This document shows positions 25,222 to 34,039 of a stretch of DNA of 64,000 bases, piece by piece; the first letter of the stretch is position 1, and each line of letters starts with the position of its first letter. The stretch comes from JAVVEH01 sp032251435. GTDB lineage: Bacteria; Verrucomicrobiota; Lentisphaeria; Oligosphaerales; MVZH01. The stretch lies in NCBI GenBank assembly GCA_032251435.1, contig JAVVEH010000021.1:12428-76427 (forward strand). Direction: 5' to 3'. A program made the translations under genes and the position numbers. The notes beneath the pieces are model-generated. The model was not told where the DNA came from and made no database searches. It was given only the letters and a program-made list of their open reading frames with translations.

Positions 25222-26662
25222 CGTGTTCTGTTCGCCTTGGAAAATCGCCGCGCGGCTGTCCATCGTCTGCCTGTCCATCGTTCTCGGTGGCACACCGGCG
25301 GACGCTCAAGATTCACCGCGGCCACTGAGGGTCGCTTTAACGGGCAAATACCCGCCGTTCAGCTATTACGACAACAAGGGGGAGTTGACGGGTTTCGATG
25401 TGGATGTCTCACATGAAATCGCCAGACGCCTAAACCGTGATGCGCAAATCGTCACCACCGAATGGGACGGTATTCTGGCCGGGTTGCTGGCTGGCAAATA
25501 TGACGCGGTCATTGGTTCCATGGCTGTCACCGCTGAACGCGCCAAGGCGGTCAACTTCTCCACGCCCTATTACCAGTCCGGCGCGCAGCTGTTTGTTCAT
25601 CGTGACAATCCAGCGAAAGTGTATAATATCAACGAGTGTGACGGAAAAAAAATCGCCGCCGTGCTCGGGGAGACGTATCAACAATTTTTGGATAAAAAAC
25701 ACCCCAATGTCAACGTGACAACCCTGAAATCAAGCGTTGAGATTTTTGAACTGCTTGAAGCGAAAAGAATTACCGGGTTTGTGTCTGACCGTTTAGTCGG
25801 ATCATGGCAGATAAAATCAGCGAATCGGTCGTTTGTCCCGGTTGGTCCAATGCTGTACGCCGAAGACATCGCCATTCCGGTCCGCAAAGAGGACACCGAC
25901 TTGCTGGAGAAGATTAACGCGGCCCTCACCGACATGCGAAGCGATGGAACAATGGGGCGCATCCAGGGAAAATACTTTGGCCTTTCAGGGGGCGCCTCCG
26001 GAGGTGCCGGTCAAGCGATGGCGCCCGCCTTGATCGCCCGGAAGTTGGGCAAGGGATTCGCCGTCACATTGGGTGTCGCCGGGGCGTCGTTACTCATTGG
26101 CTTTATTCTGGCCATTCCGTGCGGTTTGATTCTCAACCACCCTTCCGGTCACTGGAAACTCGCCTATTGGCCGGTACGCACGTGCATTGATTTCATCCGT
26201 GGCACTCCCGTCCTAATTCAGCTTCTTTTCGCATGGATGGGACTGGGATTGTCGCCGTATATAGCGGCGATTGGCACACTTGGAATTAACTCAATGGCCT
26301 ATATGGCTGAGGTGATCCGGGCGGGTTTGATGAGTGTGGATCACGGGCAAGTTCAAGCGGGCCGGGCTCTGAGTTTGAGTCATGTCCAAGTCTTTCGCCA
26401 CATTGTCTGGCCGCAGGCTTTCCGCGTGGCCATCCCCCCACTGATGAACTCAGTGGTGGCGCTGACCAAAGACACCGCCCTCGTCGCCGTCATATCGGTG
26501 GCTGAGGTGATCCGCGAAGCGCAAGCAATCATCTCAGTGACATTTCAACCCACATTATACTACTTTATCGTCGCCGTCATGTTTTTTGTCGTCACGTTCC
26601 CGCTGATGAAGTTGGCGGGAGCGGTTGAAAAACAAATGCGTGACAAAGGATTTTCGCAGTGA
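25202..26662 (+). CDS. Amino-acid ABC transporter, substrate-binding protein fused to permease
   Basis: A 486-residue fusion of a family-3 periplasmic binding domain and a HisM/GlnP-type permease. After a signal sequence ending GGTPADAQD, the binding domain (about 35-260) shows KYPPFSYYDNKGELTGFDVDVSHEIA and the usual IGSMAVTAERAKAVNFS. The permease (about 275-485) shows FIRGTPVLIQLLF and the EAA loop EVIRAGLMSVDHGQVQAGRALSLSH. Such fusions are known from GlnP. ATG 25202 was chosen; ATG 25214 also works. Context between ablA and ablB suggests import of lysine or a related amino acid, or recovery of the osmolyte. Confidence 0.9.
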   Translation: MSEGMDDVFCSPWKIAARLSIVCLSIVLGGTPADAQDSPRPLRVALTGKYPPFSYYDNKGELTGFDVDVSHEIARRLNRDAQIVTTEWDGILAGLLAGKYDAVIGSMAVTAERAKAVNFSTPYYQSGAQLFVHRDNPAKVYNINECDGKKIAAVLGETYQQFLDKKHPNVNVTTLKSSVEIFELLEAKRITGFVSDRLVGSWQIKSANRSFVPVGPMLYAEDIAIPVRKEDTDLLEKINAALTDMRSDGTMGRIQGKYFGLSGGASGGAGQAMAPALIARKLGKGFAVTLGVAGASLLIGFILAIPCGLILNHPSGHWKLAYWPVRTCIDFIRGTPVLIQLLFAWMGLGLSPYIAAIGTLGINSMAYMAEVIRAGLMSVDHGQVQAGRALSLSHVQVFRHIVWPQAFRVAIPPLMNSVVALTKDTALVAVISVAEVIREAQAIISVTFQPTLYYFIVAVMFFVVTFPLMKLAGAVEKQMRDKGFSQ

Positions 26663-27366
26663 TCAAAATACAGCACTTAACCTATCGATATCCCGGGAGT
26701 GACAGCGAGGCTTTGCGTGATGTTGACATTGAACTGCCGCCGGAACATGTTTTCGCCATCCTTGGCCAAAGCGGATCGGGGAAAACAACTCTTTTGAACT
26801 GTATCGCCCGGTTTTTGACACCCACGGAGGGAACAATCACCATTGACGGCACCGACATTTCTTCAATGGACAGAAAACAGTTTCGCTCCTGCCTCGGGGT
26901 CGTTTTCCAAAATCTCAACCTCTTTCCGCATCTCACTGTCATGGGTAATATGGTCTTGGCGCCGATAAAAGCGCTGGGCAAGTCCCCCGCGCGGGCGAAT
27001 CAAGAGGCCGGCGCCATGCTGGAGAAACTTTCAATCGCGGAATTGGCCGATCGCTATCCCGCGCAAATCAGTGGCGGACAGGCGCAGCGGGTCGCCATCG
27101 CCCGCGGTTTGATGCTTCAGCCCCGCTATATGCTGCTGGATGAGCCGACCAGCGCGCTCGACGCGCGAACAACCGCGGATTTCGCCAAATGGCTGGCGGA
27201 GTTGCAGCAGGAGACCTGCTTTATTATCGTGACCCACGATTTGCCTTTCGCCCGGCAGGCGGCGACGCATGGCGTTTACCTTAACGGCGGGAAGGTTCAA
27301 GCGGTCGGCGAAATTGAGAAGATGATAGACCAGCAAACGGAGGCAACCGAATCAAATGAAGCCTGA
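26659..27366 (+). CDS. Amino-acid ABC transporter ATP-binding protein
   Basis: A 235-residue polar-amino-acid type ABC ATPase with Walker A GQSGSGKT, Q-loop VFQNLNLFPHLTV, signature ISGGQAQRVAIARG, Walker B MLLDEPTSALD and the switch His in IIVTHDL. It starts with GTG overlapping the permease stop (GTGA) and overlaps ablB by 11 bases, so the three are co-translated. It powers the adjacent fused transporter. Confidence 0.93.
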   Translation: MIKIQHLTYRYPGSDSEALRDVDIELPPEHVFAILGQSGSGKTTLLNCIARFLTPTEGTITIDGTDISSMDRKQFRSCLGVVFQNLNLFPHLTVMGNMVLAPIKALGKSPARANQEAGAMLEKLSIAELADRYPAQISGGQAQRVAIARGLMLQPRYMLLDEPTSALDARTTADFAKWLAELQQETCFIIVTHDLPFARQAATHGVYLNGGKVQAVGEIEKMIDQQTEATESNEA

Positions 27367-28210
27367 TGTGATTGAACAATTCCAAGGACAGACAATTCAA
27401 CACGGGAAATTTAATGATCGAATCTACTTGATGAAATTAAATCCCGACGGGGCGGAAAACGTGCCGGAAAAACTTATCGGCATGGCTCAGAGCATGAAGT
27501 ATTCCAAAATCTTCGCGAAATCCGGACAGAGACAACTGCCCGTGTTTATCGATCAAGAATTTACCGTGGAAGCGGTCATTCCCGGGTATTTCAAAGGACA
27601 AGAAGATCTGTTCATGGTTTGCTATTATTTGCGGGAGGATCGCGGCATCGAAACTCGCGCGAAAGAATACGAGCGGGTGCTCAACGTGGCGAAGTCAAAA
27701 GCGCATGAGCCCCCCCGGCAAAAAAATGAGCGGAGCGCGTTCACGATCCGCGCCTGTGATGCCGGTGACATCCCGCAAATGGCCGATATATACCGCCAGG
27801 TTTTCCCGTCTTATCCATTTCCCATCCATGACCCTGATTACCTTCAAAAAACCATGACCGGGAATGTGGATTATTATTGCGTGGAAAGCCATGGCGACAT
27901 TCTGGCTCTTTCATCCGCGGAAGTCGACCACACGGCCAAAAGCGCTGAAATGACGGATTTCGCGACGTTGCCTGAAAACCGGAAAAAAAGACTGGCCGGC
28001 CGGCTGTTGTCAGTCATGGAAACAGAGACAGCGAAAAAAGGCATAAAGACCTTTTACACCATCGCCCGGGCGATCAGTTATGGCATGAATATCACGTTCG
28101 CGAGGGATGGATATATGTTTGGCGGGCGGTTGAAGAACAACACCAATATCTCCGGCGATATTGAAAGCATGAATATTTGGTATAAGCGCGTGAATGGTCA
28201 CAATGCTTAA
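27356..28210 (+). CDS. ablB: Beta-lysine N-acetyltransferase
   Basis: AblB acetylates the epsilon amino group of beta-lysine with acetyl-CoA, giving the compatible solute. The 284-residue protein has an N-terminal AblB-specific region (about 1-125, IQHGKFNDRIYLMKL) and a GNAT domain (about 127-280: FTIRACDAGDIPQMADIYRQVF, LPENRKKRLAGRLLSVME, TIARAISYGMNITFARDGY). GGAGG lies 12 bases upstream of the ATG, slightly far. It is the last gene of the operon; no obvious terminator follows before the cobalamin riboswitch. Confidence 0.88.
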   Translation: MKPDVIEQFQGQTIQHGKFNDRIYLMKLNPDGAENVPEKLIGMAQSMKYSKIFAKSGQRQLPVFIDQEFTVEAVIPGYFKGQEDLFMVCYYLREDRGIETRAKEYERVLNVAKSKAHEPPRQKNERSAFTIRACDAGDIPQMADIYRQVFPSYPFPIHDPDYLQKTMTGNVDYYCVESHGDILALSSAEVDHTAKSAEMTDFATLPENRKKRLAGRLLSVMETETAKKGIKTFYTIARAISYGMNITFARDGYMFGGRLKNNTNISGDIESMNIWYKRVNGHNA

Positions 28211-28249
28211 TCCCGTGGATACCATAAAAAAACGAGCCGGACGCTTGTT

Positions 28250-28440
28250 TTGACACAATGGAAGGTTACGTTTAGCGGCTTAGACAATTAAACACCCGCA
28301 GGGAAGATCGTGAAAATCGATCGCGGACGCGCCACTGTAACCGGTGCAACCTTTGCAAAGCCACTGTCTCGCGACGCGGGATGGGAAGGCGCGAGGGGAG
28401 GCTATCACCGGAAGCCAGGACACCTGCTTATCTCGGCCTA
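28250..28440 (+). promoter_or_regulatory. Cobalamin riboswitch
   Basis: Contains the conserved B12-box (GGAAGCCAGGACACCTGC, about 28410-28427), two GCCACTG elements (28331, 28360), the GGGAAG core and flanking pairing segments in the order of the AdoCbl riboswitch. It precedes a terminator and a BtuB-type gene, as expected for control of cobalamin uptake. Confidence 0.92.
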
Positions 28441-28473
28441 TCTCGCGCATAGATGCCCAGGACGCTTTTTGTT

Positions 28474-28506
28474 CCGGAATCCGCCTGCGCGGGTTCCGGT
28501 TTTTTT
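28474..28506 (+). terminator. Expression-platform terminator of the cobalamin riboswitch
   Basis: CCGGAATCCGC (28474-28484) pairs with GCGGGTTCCGG (28489-28499) over 11 positions with one T-G wobble, followed by seven T. It lies between aptamer and gene, so cobalamin binding would favour premature termination. Confidence 0.9.
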
Positions 28507-28609
28507 TGCCGGGGACCACGGCTGACGGAATTCAGCCAAGCGCGCCCGGTCAAACGCGGCTCTCATCCGGATGCGCTATAACGAAACACGTGAGGGCAAA
28601 AGGGTAAAA

Positions 28610-30550
28610 ATGAAACCGTTAAATAAACTCCTTATTTCTTCAGTGGCTATTCTGGGCGCTTACGCAGTGGGCGATGAGCCCGTTGATGAACAAGCGACGA
28701 AGGATCAACCCGCGGTCGAAATGAAATTGCCGCAAACAGTCGTCACGGCCACGCGCACCGAAGTGCCTTTGACGGCGATAGGCTCGTCCATTACAGTCAT
28801 TTCCCGACAGGACATTGAGAATCGGAACGTGAATACTGTCTGGGATTTATTGAAAACGGTTCCAGGTGTCGATTTTAGACAGAACGGGCCTAACTCCAAC
28901 AGCTCGACGATGTCAATCCGTGGCCTCAATGGCTATCACACTAAAGTGATGATTGACGGTGTCGCGGTTCAAGATACGACGGCCCTCCAAACGCTTCCTG
29001 TTCTGAATATCTTAAACACGAACGATATTGAGAGGATTGAAATCATCCGGGGGGCGGCCAGTACGCTTTACGGATCCAACGCCATGGGTGGCGTGGTCAA
29101 TATTATCACCCGAAACGCGTCAGAAGCCCTGTCCGGTTCCCTTGATGCGGAATTTGGGAGTGATCACTATCAACGCTATGCCGGAAACCTGTCCGGAACC
29201 GGGAGAATGTTCGACTTCTCATTGGGCGGGCAGTGGTTGTCGGACGGAGGAATTTCAGCACAGAAAACTCCCATGCTGAATAATGATGTCGATTCATTTC
29301 GGGAAACAAGCCTTTTCGGCAAGTTCGGGTTAGCCATTGATGAAAAGACTCGAGTCGAAGTCTTTGGCCGGTTTTCCGACAGTGATCAAGAATATGATTC
29401 AGGGGTCGCGGCGTCATCATTTACTTGGGGTGGCGTGACTTATGTTAATCCAGCGACCCCGGACAGCGGCGATGTCCACGTGATAACTTGGAGTGGAGGA
29501 ACAACTATTACCCATAAAGAGATGCTGGATGGCCTCTGGGATACCAAACTTTCTCTCGCATATTCGGAATACATGCGTAATTACCGGGATGATTTCGGCA
29601 TAAGCACAGCGGATCGGTATATCGGGAAAACCATTGAAGGGAAGTGGCAGAATGATCTGTATTTGACTGAATGGTCTACCGTTACTGTCGGATATGACTA
29701 CACTGAAGAGCGGGCAAAGCTCGAAGACGGAGCGTTCTTTTCGCCCTCCCCAAAAGTTGATGACGCCTGCCGGACTCATTCCCCTTATGCCCAACTGCAA
29801 CTTGAACCCATTGAAAACCTGTTTGCCACTGCCGGCATCCGATATAATGATCATTCAGCGTTCGGTGACGAAACCACCTACAGCGCTTCTCTGGCCTACT
29901 TTGTTGAAAAAACACAAACCAAGCTCAAAACCAACTGGGGAACCGGATACCGCGCTCCGTCGATTAGCGAACTCTATGGCTGGTGGGGAGCCAACCCCAA
30001 TTTAAAGCCGGAAGAAAGTGAAAGCTGGGATATTGGATTTGAACAGTCCATTGGCCCGAAAATGACACTCGGAGCCACCTATTTCCAAAATCGTGTCACG
30101 AATTACATTGGTTGGAATGGCGCGGGCTATAACCAAATCGCCGGCATCAAAATCCATGGCATGGAAGCGTTTGTCACTTGCAAGGTACTGAAAAGCCTGG
30201 CGGTGACCGCCACCTATACACGTCAGCACGCCAACAATATGCAACAGGATGAAGCATCGCTACCCTATATCCCGGAGGATAAAATCAGTCTCACGGCGGA
30301 CTTTCAAGCCACTGAAAAGCTTAACGTCAACTTGACGGGAATTTACGTTGGTCAGCGGACAACTGACGTTGCTGGCGCAAATGACATTCATGGCTATACA
30401 TTGCTCAATCTGGCGGCGTCTTATCAACTGACTAAGACATGTGACATTTATGGCCGCATCCACAATCTGCTGGATCAAGATTATGAAGAAAACGCGGGCT
30501 ACAACACTCGGGGGATCTCCCTGTACGCCGGCGTTAAAGCGTCATTTTAG
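28610..30550 (+). CDS. btuB: TonB-dependent outer-membrane receptor, cobalamin (BtuB-type)
   Basis: A 646-residue outer-membrane protein: signal peptide (MKPLNKLLISSVAILGAYA), a TonB-box-like ETVVTATR-type segment (LPQTVVTATRTEVPL), a plug domain with MSIRGLNGYHTKVMIDGVAV and RIEIIRGAASTLYGSNAMGGVVNIIT, then a 22-strand barrel ending in aromatic Phe (YAGVKASF). The upstream riboswitch argues that cobalamin or a cobinamide is the ligand. AAAGGG precedes the ATG at 28610; earlier in-frame ATG 28571 lacks support. No btuCDF genes follow, so the rest of the uptake system is elsewhere. Confidence 0.92.
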   Translation: MKPLNKLLISSVAILGAYAVGDEPVDEQATKDQPAVEMKLPQTVVTATRTEVPLTAIGSSITVISRQDIENRNVNTVWDLLKTVPGVDFRQNGPNSNSSTMSIRGLNGYHTKVMIDGVAVQDTTALQTLPVLNILNTNDIERIEIIRGAASTLYGSNAMGGVVNIITRNASEALSGSLDAEFGSDHYQRYAGNLSGTGRMFDFSLGGQWLSDGGISAQKTPMLNNDVDSFRETSLFGKFGLAIDEKTRVEVFGRFSDSDQEYDSGVAASSFTWGGVTYVNPATPDSGDVHVITWSGGTTITHKEMLDGLWDTKLSLAYSEYMRNYRDDFGISTADRYIGKTIEGKWQNDLYLTEWSTVTVGYDYTEERAKLEDGAFFSPSPKVDDACRTHSPYAQLQLEPIENLFATAGIRYNDHSAFGDETTYSASLAYFVEKTQTKLKTNWGTGYRAPSISELYGWWGANPNLKPEESESWDIGFEQSIGPKMTLGATYFQNRVTNYIGWNGAGYNQIAGIKIHGMEAFVTCKVLKSLAVTATYTRQHANNMQQDEASLPYIPEDKISLTADFQATEKLNVNLTGIYVGQRTTDVAGANDIHGYTLLNLAASYQLTKTCDIYGRIHNLLDQDYEENAGYNTRGISLYAGVKASF

Positions 30551-30590
30551 TTCACCGTGTAAATCCGACCTCCGGAGCGCCGGCTTTCGG

Positions 30591-30640
30591 CTCCCCCTCC
30601 TGATCGCATTCCAATATAACATGCCAGGAGGGGGAGTTTT
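30591..30640 (+). terminator. Terminator after btuB
   Basis: CTCCCCCTCCTG (30591-30602) and CAGGAGGGGGAG (30625-30636) form a perfect 12-pair stem with a 22-base loop followed by TTTTAT. Confidence 0.8.
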
Positions 30641-30801
30641 ATATTCGAAGACCCGGGTGTGAAATCAACCCTCTGAACGAATAAACCCAAAATGTTTTGT
30701 GCTTAAGGCCTGTCCTCAACTTAAAAAAACAACCTATTATATTTGCGCATGCTTGAAAGAGGTGTATTGTATTGGCATGCGATAATCCGGAGGCGCGTGC
30801 G

Positions 30802-31530
30802 ATGGCCCATGCTAGACACCGAAACGACTCATCCCCCACCGTGTATCATGTGACGAACGCCTTGATTGGCGAGCCAGGGGAAATCACGCTTGACAAGCGG
30901 CAACTAAGCCGCTTAAGCCTGATCATACGTCAGGCGGCGCGCCTTTTTTGCGTGAATGTGATATCGTTCACGGTTAAGCCGTCTGGATATTCCTTGGTCT
31001 GTTCCGCGCTGGCGGAGCCACCTTCACGGGATGAGTTGCGGGAACACTTTTTCAACCGCTACGGAACGCGCCGGGAAATGCCCGATTTTAATGATCCTGA
31101 TGTTTATGACCGGTGGGCGGCGCGCCTGCGTGATTTCAGCTGCCTGGCCAAAGATATCCAGCAACGATTCACCCAGTGGTACAATCACGTGGTTAGAAAG
31201 AACAAACGGCGGGGGACACTGTGGAAAAGCCGGTTTCAAAGCCGGATGCTTAAGACCGCCAGGCAAGCCATGGTGGCGGTGAAAAAAACCGTGACGAGGA
31301 CACGGTGCCCGCATAGGCTCATTAAACTACGGGGTCAGGGGTGGCGGAAAACGAAACGCGGGGTTGCTTTTCTGCGAGACAGAGCTTTGCCAGCGTTGAC
31401 CGCCGCGGGAAGCGCGGGGCTGCTTGTCACTTACGTGCTTCTGGATGAACTCAGCCGCCTTCCCCAAACGCCTTTTCCCATCAAACTGTTGAGGGATATT
31501 TTGGCTGACAGGATGGAGAAAAATTTCTGA
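30802..31530 (+). pseudogene. RAYT-type (REP-associated tyrosine transposase) relative lacking the HUH motif
   Basis: A 242-residue intact frame. It keeps recognisable TnpA-REP features: VYHVTNALIG at the start and QRFTQWYNHVVRKNKRRGTLWKSRFQSRML in the middle (split here as QRFTQWYNHV and RRGTLWKSRF). Where the family has the metal-binding HUH signature (N-H-x-H in a context like LMSNHFHILV) this protein reads VKPSGYSLVC, so both His are lost, and the following helix with the usual LNPVRAG segment is replaced. GGAGG at 30789-30793 gives the ATG at 30802. It cannot be an active HUH transposase, so it is either decaying or exapted as a DNA-binding protein. The frame has no internal stop. Confidence 0.65.
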
Positions 31531-31532
31531 AA

Positions 31533-31622
31533 ATGACACAAAAGCTGTTGTCCCGCGTTTCTTTGGGCTTTTGTCATCTAATGCTGTCGAATTGATTGGC
31601 AAAAGCGGGACAAGCCTTTTTG
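31533..31622. repeat. Nested inverted repeats downstream of the RAYT relative
   Basis: TTGTCCCGC (31548-31556) and GCGGGACAA (31605-31613) are perfect nine-base arms, followed by GCCTTTTT; between them CAAAAGC and GCTTTTG can also pair. It could act as a terminator with a large loop, or mark the end of a mobile unit. The rest of the gap to 31785 shows no gene. Confidence 0.5.
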
Positions 31623-31785
31623 GACGTGTTTTCTCCGGATGCGAAGCGATTTTTCCGGCTTAATTCGTTTGCGGGGTTATATTACGGGTTGTTTCCAGCT
31701 GGCGCGTTTTTCATGTTGTCTTGCCTGCCTTCTGGCCCCCATTAGCATATTTCCTGACTCCACTGGCGCCAGGGGAAGAGACGTT

Positions 31786-33504
31786 ATGACTGATTTTCAA
31801 GAACTCGGCTTATCCGAGAACCTCCTGCGGGGCATTGCCGACCTTGGATTTGAGATCCCCACCCCGGTGCAAGCCGCCGTCATTCCTAAACTCCTTGAGG
31901 GCGATCGGGATTTAATCGCTCAAGCGCAGACGGGGACGGGTAAAACCGCCGCCTTTGGCCTGCCCGTTTTGCAACGGGTGAACCCGTCATCCCCCGACAC
32001 GCAGGCGCTTATTCTCGCCCCGACCCGGGAACTGTGCATGCAGATCAGCCGGGACTTGGAGGGTTTCGCCAAGCGGTTACCGGGAATCCGCGTGACCGCG
32101 GTTTATGGGGGCGCCGCGATTGACAAGCAAATACGGGACATAAAACGGGGCGCGCAGGTGGTGGTGGCCACACCGGGACGGCTTAATGATCTACTACGCC
32201 GGTCAGTGATAGATCTATCCACGGCGTCGGTTGTGGTGCTGGATGAGGCGGACGAAATGTTGAATATGGGTTTTCTTGAAGATTTGGAGACTATTCTTTC
32301 GCATCTTCCGGACACGGCCCAAACCCTTCTTTTTTCCGCCACCATGCCGCAATCCGTCGCGACGATCGCGAAAAAATACATGACCGACGCGGAGACGGTG
32401 GTGCTGGGAACCAAGAATGCCGGGGCTGAGAATGTCACGCATGAGATTCACATGGTCCATGCGCATGACCGATACGCGGCTTTGCGACGAGTCATCGATT
32501 TTTACCCCAACTTGTACGCCATTATTTTTTGCCGGACGCGGGCCGAAACCGCGGATGTGGCGAACCATTTGATGAAAGACGGCTACTCCGCGGATGTGCT
32601 GCATGGAGATCTCTCACAGACCCAGCGGGACGCGGCCATGAACCGGTTCCGGCTGCGGAATGTGCGCATGCTGGTGGCGACGGATGTGGCCGCCCGGGGA
32701 TTGGATGTGGACGACTTGACCCATGTGATTAACTACAATCTGCCGGATCAACCGGAAATTTACACGCACCGAAGCGGGCGGACCGGCCGGGCGGGACGCA
32801 TGGGCGTTTCGGTATCGTTTATTCATATGCGGGAACGGTATAAAATTAAGCAGATTGAAAAAGTTTTACAACGGAAATTGACTCTGAAACCCGTGCCTTC
32901 CGGTGATGAGGTTTGCGGTGCCCAGTTGCGGGGATTAATCGAGCGGGTGCGGGAAATCGAGGTGGATCACGAGCGTATCGCCCCGCATATTGAGACAACG
33001 ATGAACATGCTGGAGGGCATGGACCGCGAGTCGGTGATTAAACATTTTGTCTCGTTGGAATTCAACCGCTTTCTCAAGCAGTACAGCAAAGCCCCGGATT
33101 TGAATGTCCGGGCTGAACAAAACAATGAGCGAGGCGCTCGTCCCGCCCACAAAGTGAGCGCCTCATTGCGAATGAATATCGGCGAACAGGATGGTTTGGA
33201 GCCCCGGGAATTGATTAATGTGATCAATGACGTGACCAAGGGGCGCAGGGTGGCTGTTGGACGGATTTCGGTGAAAAACAATTTCACGCTCTTCGAAGTG
33301 GAGCAAAGCGAGGGGGAAGCGGTCGCCAAGGCTTTGAGTGGTCTCCACTATGAGGATCAGGTCATCGACGTGAAGGTGGTTGGTGAAGGCGGCCCGATTG
33401 AGCCGGGTGGTCCGCGGGGTCCGCGGCGGCAGGGGCCATCCCGGGGAGCGCCGGCCAAAAGTCGAGGCAACCGTCCGGGACCCCGGCGGGGCCGCGGGCG
33501 GTAA
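31786..33504 (+). CDS. deaD: DEAD-box RNA helicase (DeaD/CsdA type)
   Basis: ATP-dependent RNA helicase of 572 residues: Q motif FEIPTPVQ, motif I AQTGTGKT (about 47-54), PTREL, DEAD (153-156), SAT, and the C-terminal HRSGRTGRAG. A DbpA-type RNA-binding domain follows (about 465-540) and then a Gly/Pro/Arg-rich tail. This layout matches CsdA, which works in ribosome assembly and mRNA decay. GGGGAAGAG precedes the ATG at 31786. It appears to be its own unit; the hydrogenase maturation promoter begins 34 bases after its stop. Confidence 0.93.
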   Translation: MTDFQELGLSENLLRGIADLGFEIPTPVQAAVIPKLLEGDRDLIAQAQTGTGKTAAFGLPVLQRVNPSSPDTQALILAPTRELCMQISRDLEGFAKRLPGIRVTAVYGGAAIDKQIRDIKRGAQVVVATPGRLNDLLRRSVIDLSTASVVVLDEADEMLNMGFLEDLETILSHLPDTAQTLLFSATMPQSVATIAKKYMTDAETVVLGTKNAGAENVTHEIHMVHAHDRYAALRRVIDFYPNLYAIIFCRTRAETADVANHLMKDGYSADVLHGDLSQTQRDAAMNRFRLRNVRMLVATDVAARGLDVDDLTHVINYNLPDQPEIYTHRSGRTGRAGRMGVSVSFIHMRERYKIKQIEKVLQRKLTLKPVPSGDEVCGAQLRGLIERVREIEVDHERIAPHIETTMNMLEGMDRESVIKHFVSLEFNRFLKQYSKAPDLNVRAEQNNERGARPAHKVSASLRMNIGEQDGLEPRELINVINDVTKGRRVAVGRISVKNNFTLFEVEQSEGEAVAKALSGLHYEDQVIDVKVVGEGGPIEPGGPRGPRRQGPSRGAPAKSRGNRPGPRRGRGR

Positions 33505-33537
33505 GAGAAGCTGACGGCAAAAAAGTGATCGGAATTA

Positions 33538-33566
33538 TTGGCTTTTTGGTTGCCGCCGTCTATAGT
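33538..33566 (+). promoter_or_regulatory. Probable promoter of the hydrogenase maturation operon
   Basis: TTGGCT (33538-33543) and TATAGT (33561-33566) are spaced by 17 bases. Transcription from here would create a leader of about 190 bases before the first gene. Confidence 0.55.
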
Positions 33567-33579
33567 GAGTGAAACTTTA

Positions 33580-33735
33580 TTATTCCCGTGTGGCGAGGGT
33601 GCGCCTGAGCCTGGGGGAACCCTGAAAACAGTGACGACTCAGGCCGGCTTGAAGACTGCGGTTGCCAAATCGGGACATGTGTCACTAAGGCTTTTTCACG
33701 GCGTTTCCACCAACGGGGAACGTCGTTTTTTTTTT
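33580..33735 (+). ncRNA. Structured leader RNA ending in an intrinsic terminator
   Basis: The leader folds as nested stems: TCCCG/CGGGA (33584-33588, 33671-33675), TGGC/GCCA (33591-33594, 33664-33667), GCCTGAG/CTCAGGC (33603-33609, 33638-33644) and an inner GGG-GGAA-CCC hairpin. It is followed by a separate terminator GGCGTTTCC/GGGAACGTC (33700-33724) with ten T (33726-33735), 29 bases before the first gene. This is the architecture of a riboswitch or other attenuator. I could not assign it to a known class. Confidence 0.55.
33700..33735 (+). terminator. Leader terminator before the hydrogenase maturation genes
   Basis: A nine-pair stem (33700-33708 with 33716-33724, two wobble pairs) with a seven-base loop, followed by a G and ten consecutive T. 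It could end the deaD transcript, but its place directly before the next gene suggests regulated read-through. Confidence 0.85.
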
Positions 33736-33764
33736 GTACTGAGCGATATTTTGGACCCGTGACA

Positions 33765-34016
33765 ATGGCACTCAACACCCGCATCGGCACCATCGCCATT
33801 TTGATTGAAGACAAAAATCAAGTGGGACGAATCAATACCTTGCTGACTGAATACGGCGATGTGATTATCGGCCGGATTGGCTTGCCCTATCGGGAAAGGG
33901 GAGTCAGCATTATTTCCGTGATTGTTGAGGGAACGGGTGATGATGTCGGCGCTCTGAGTGGAAAACTCGGGATGCTGGCCGGTGTGAAAACAAAAGCGTT
34001 GTTGTTGACAAAGTGA
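33765..34016 (+). CDS. Iron-only hydrogenase system regulator (TM1266 family, ACT-like)
   Basis: An 83-residue protein of the TM1266 family (first strand RIGTIAILIEDKNQVGRINTLLTEY, then GVSIISVIVEGTGDDVGALSGKLGML), a small ACT-like ferredoxin-fold dimer. It is regularly found in [FeFe]-hydrogenase maturation operons and is thought to be a putative regulator, though mechanism is not established. ATG 33765 was chosen over GTG 33759. It overlaps nothing upstream; its stop lies 23 bases before the next start. Confidence 0.85.
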   Translation: MALNTRIGTIAILIEDKNQVGRINTLLTEYGDVIIGRIGLPYRERGVSIISVIVEGTGDDVGALSGKLGMLAGVKTKALLLTK

Positions 34017-34039
34017 ACCGGGGACCGGGAGCTGACCGT

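Noticed and set aside
33538..33762. 74-codon frame in the hydrogenase operon leader
   Set aside because: It runs through the promoter, the stems and the T run (giving FFFV), so RNA structure explains the sequence better than coding.
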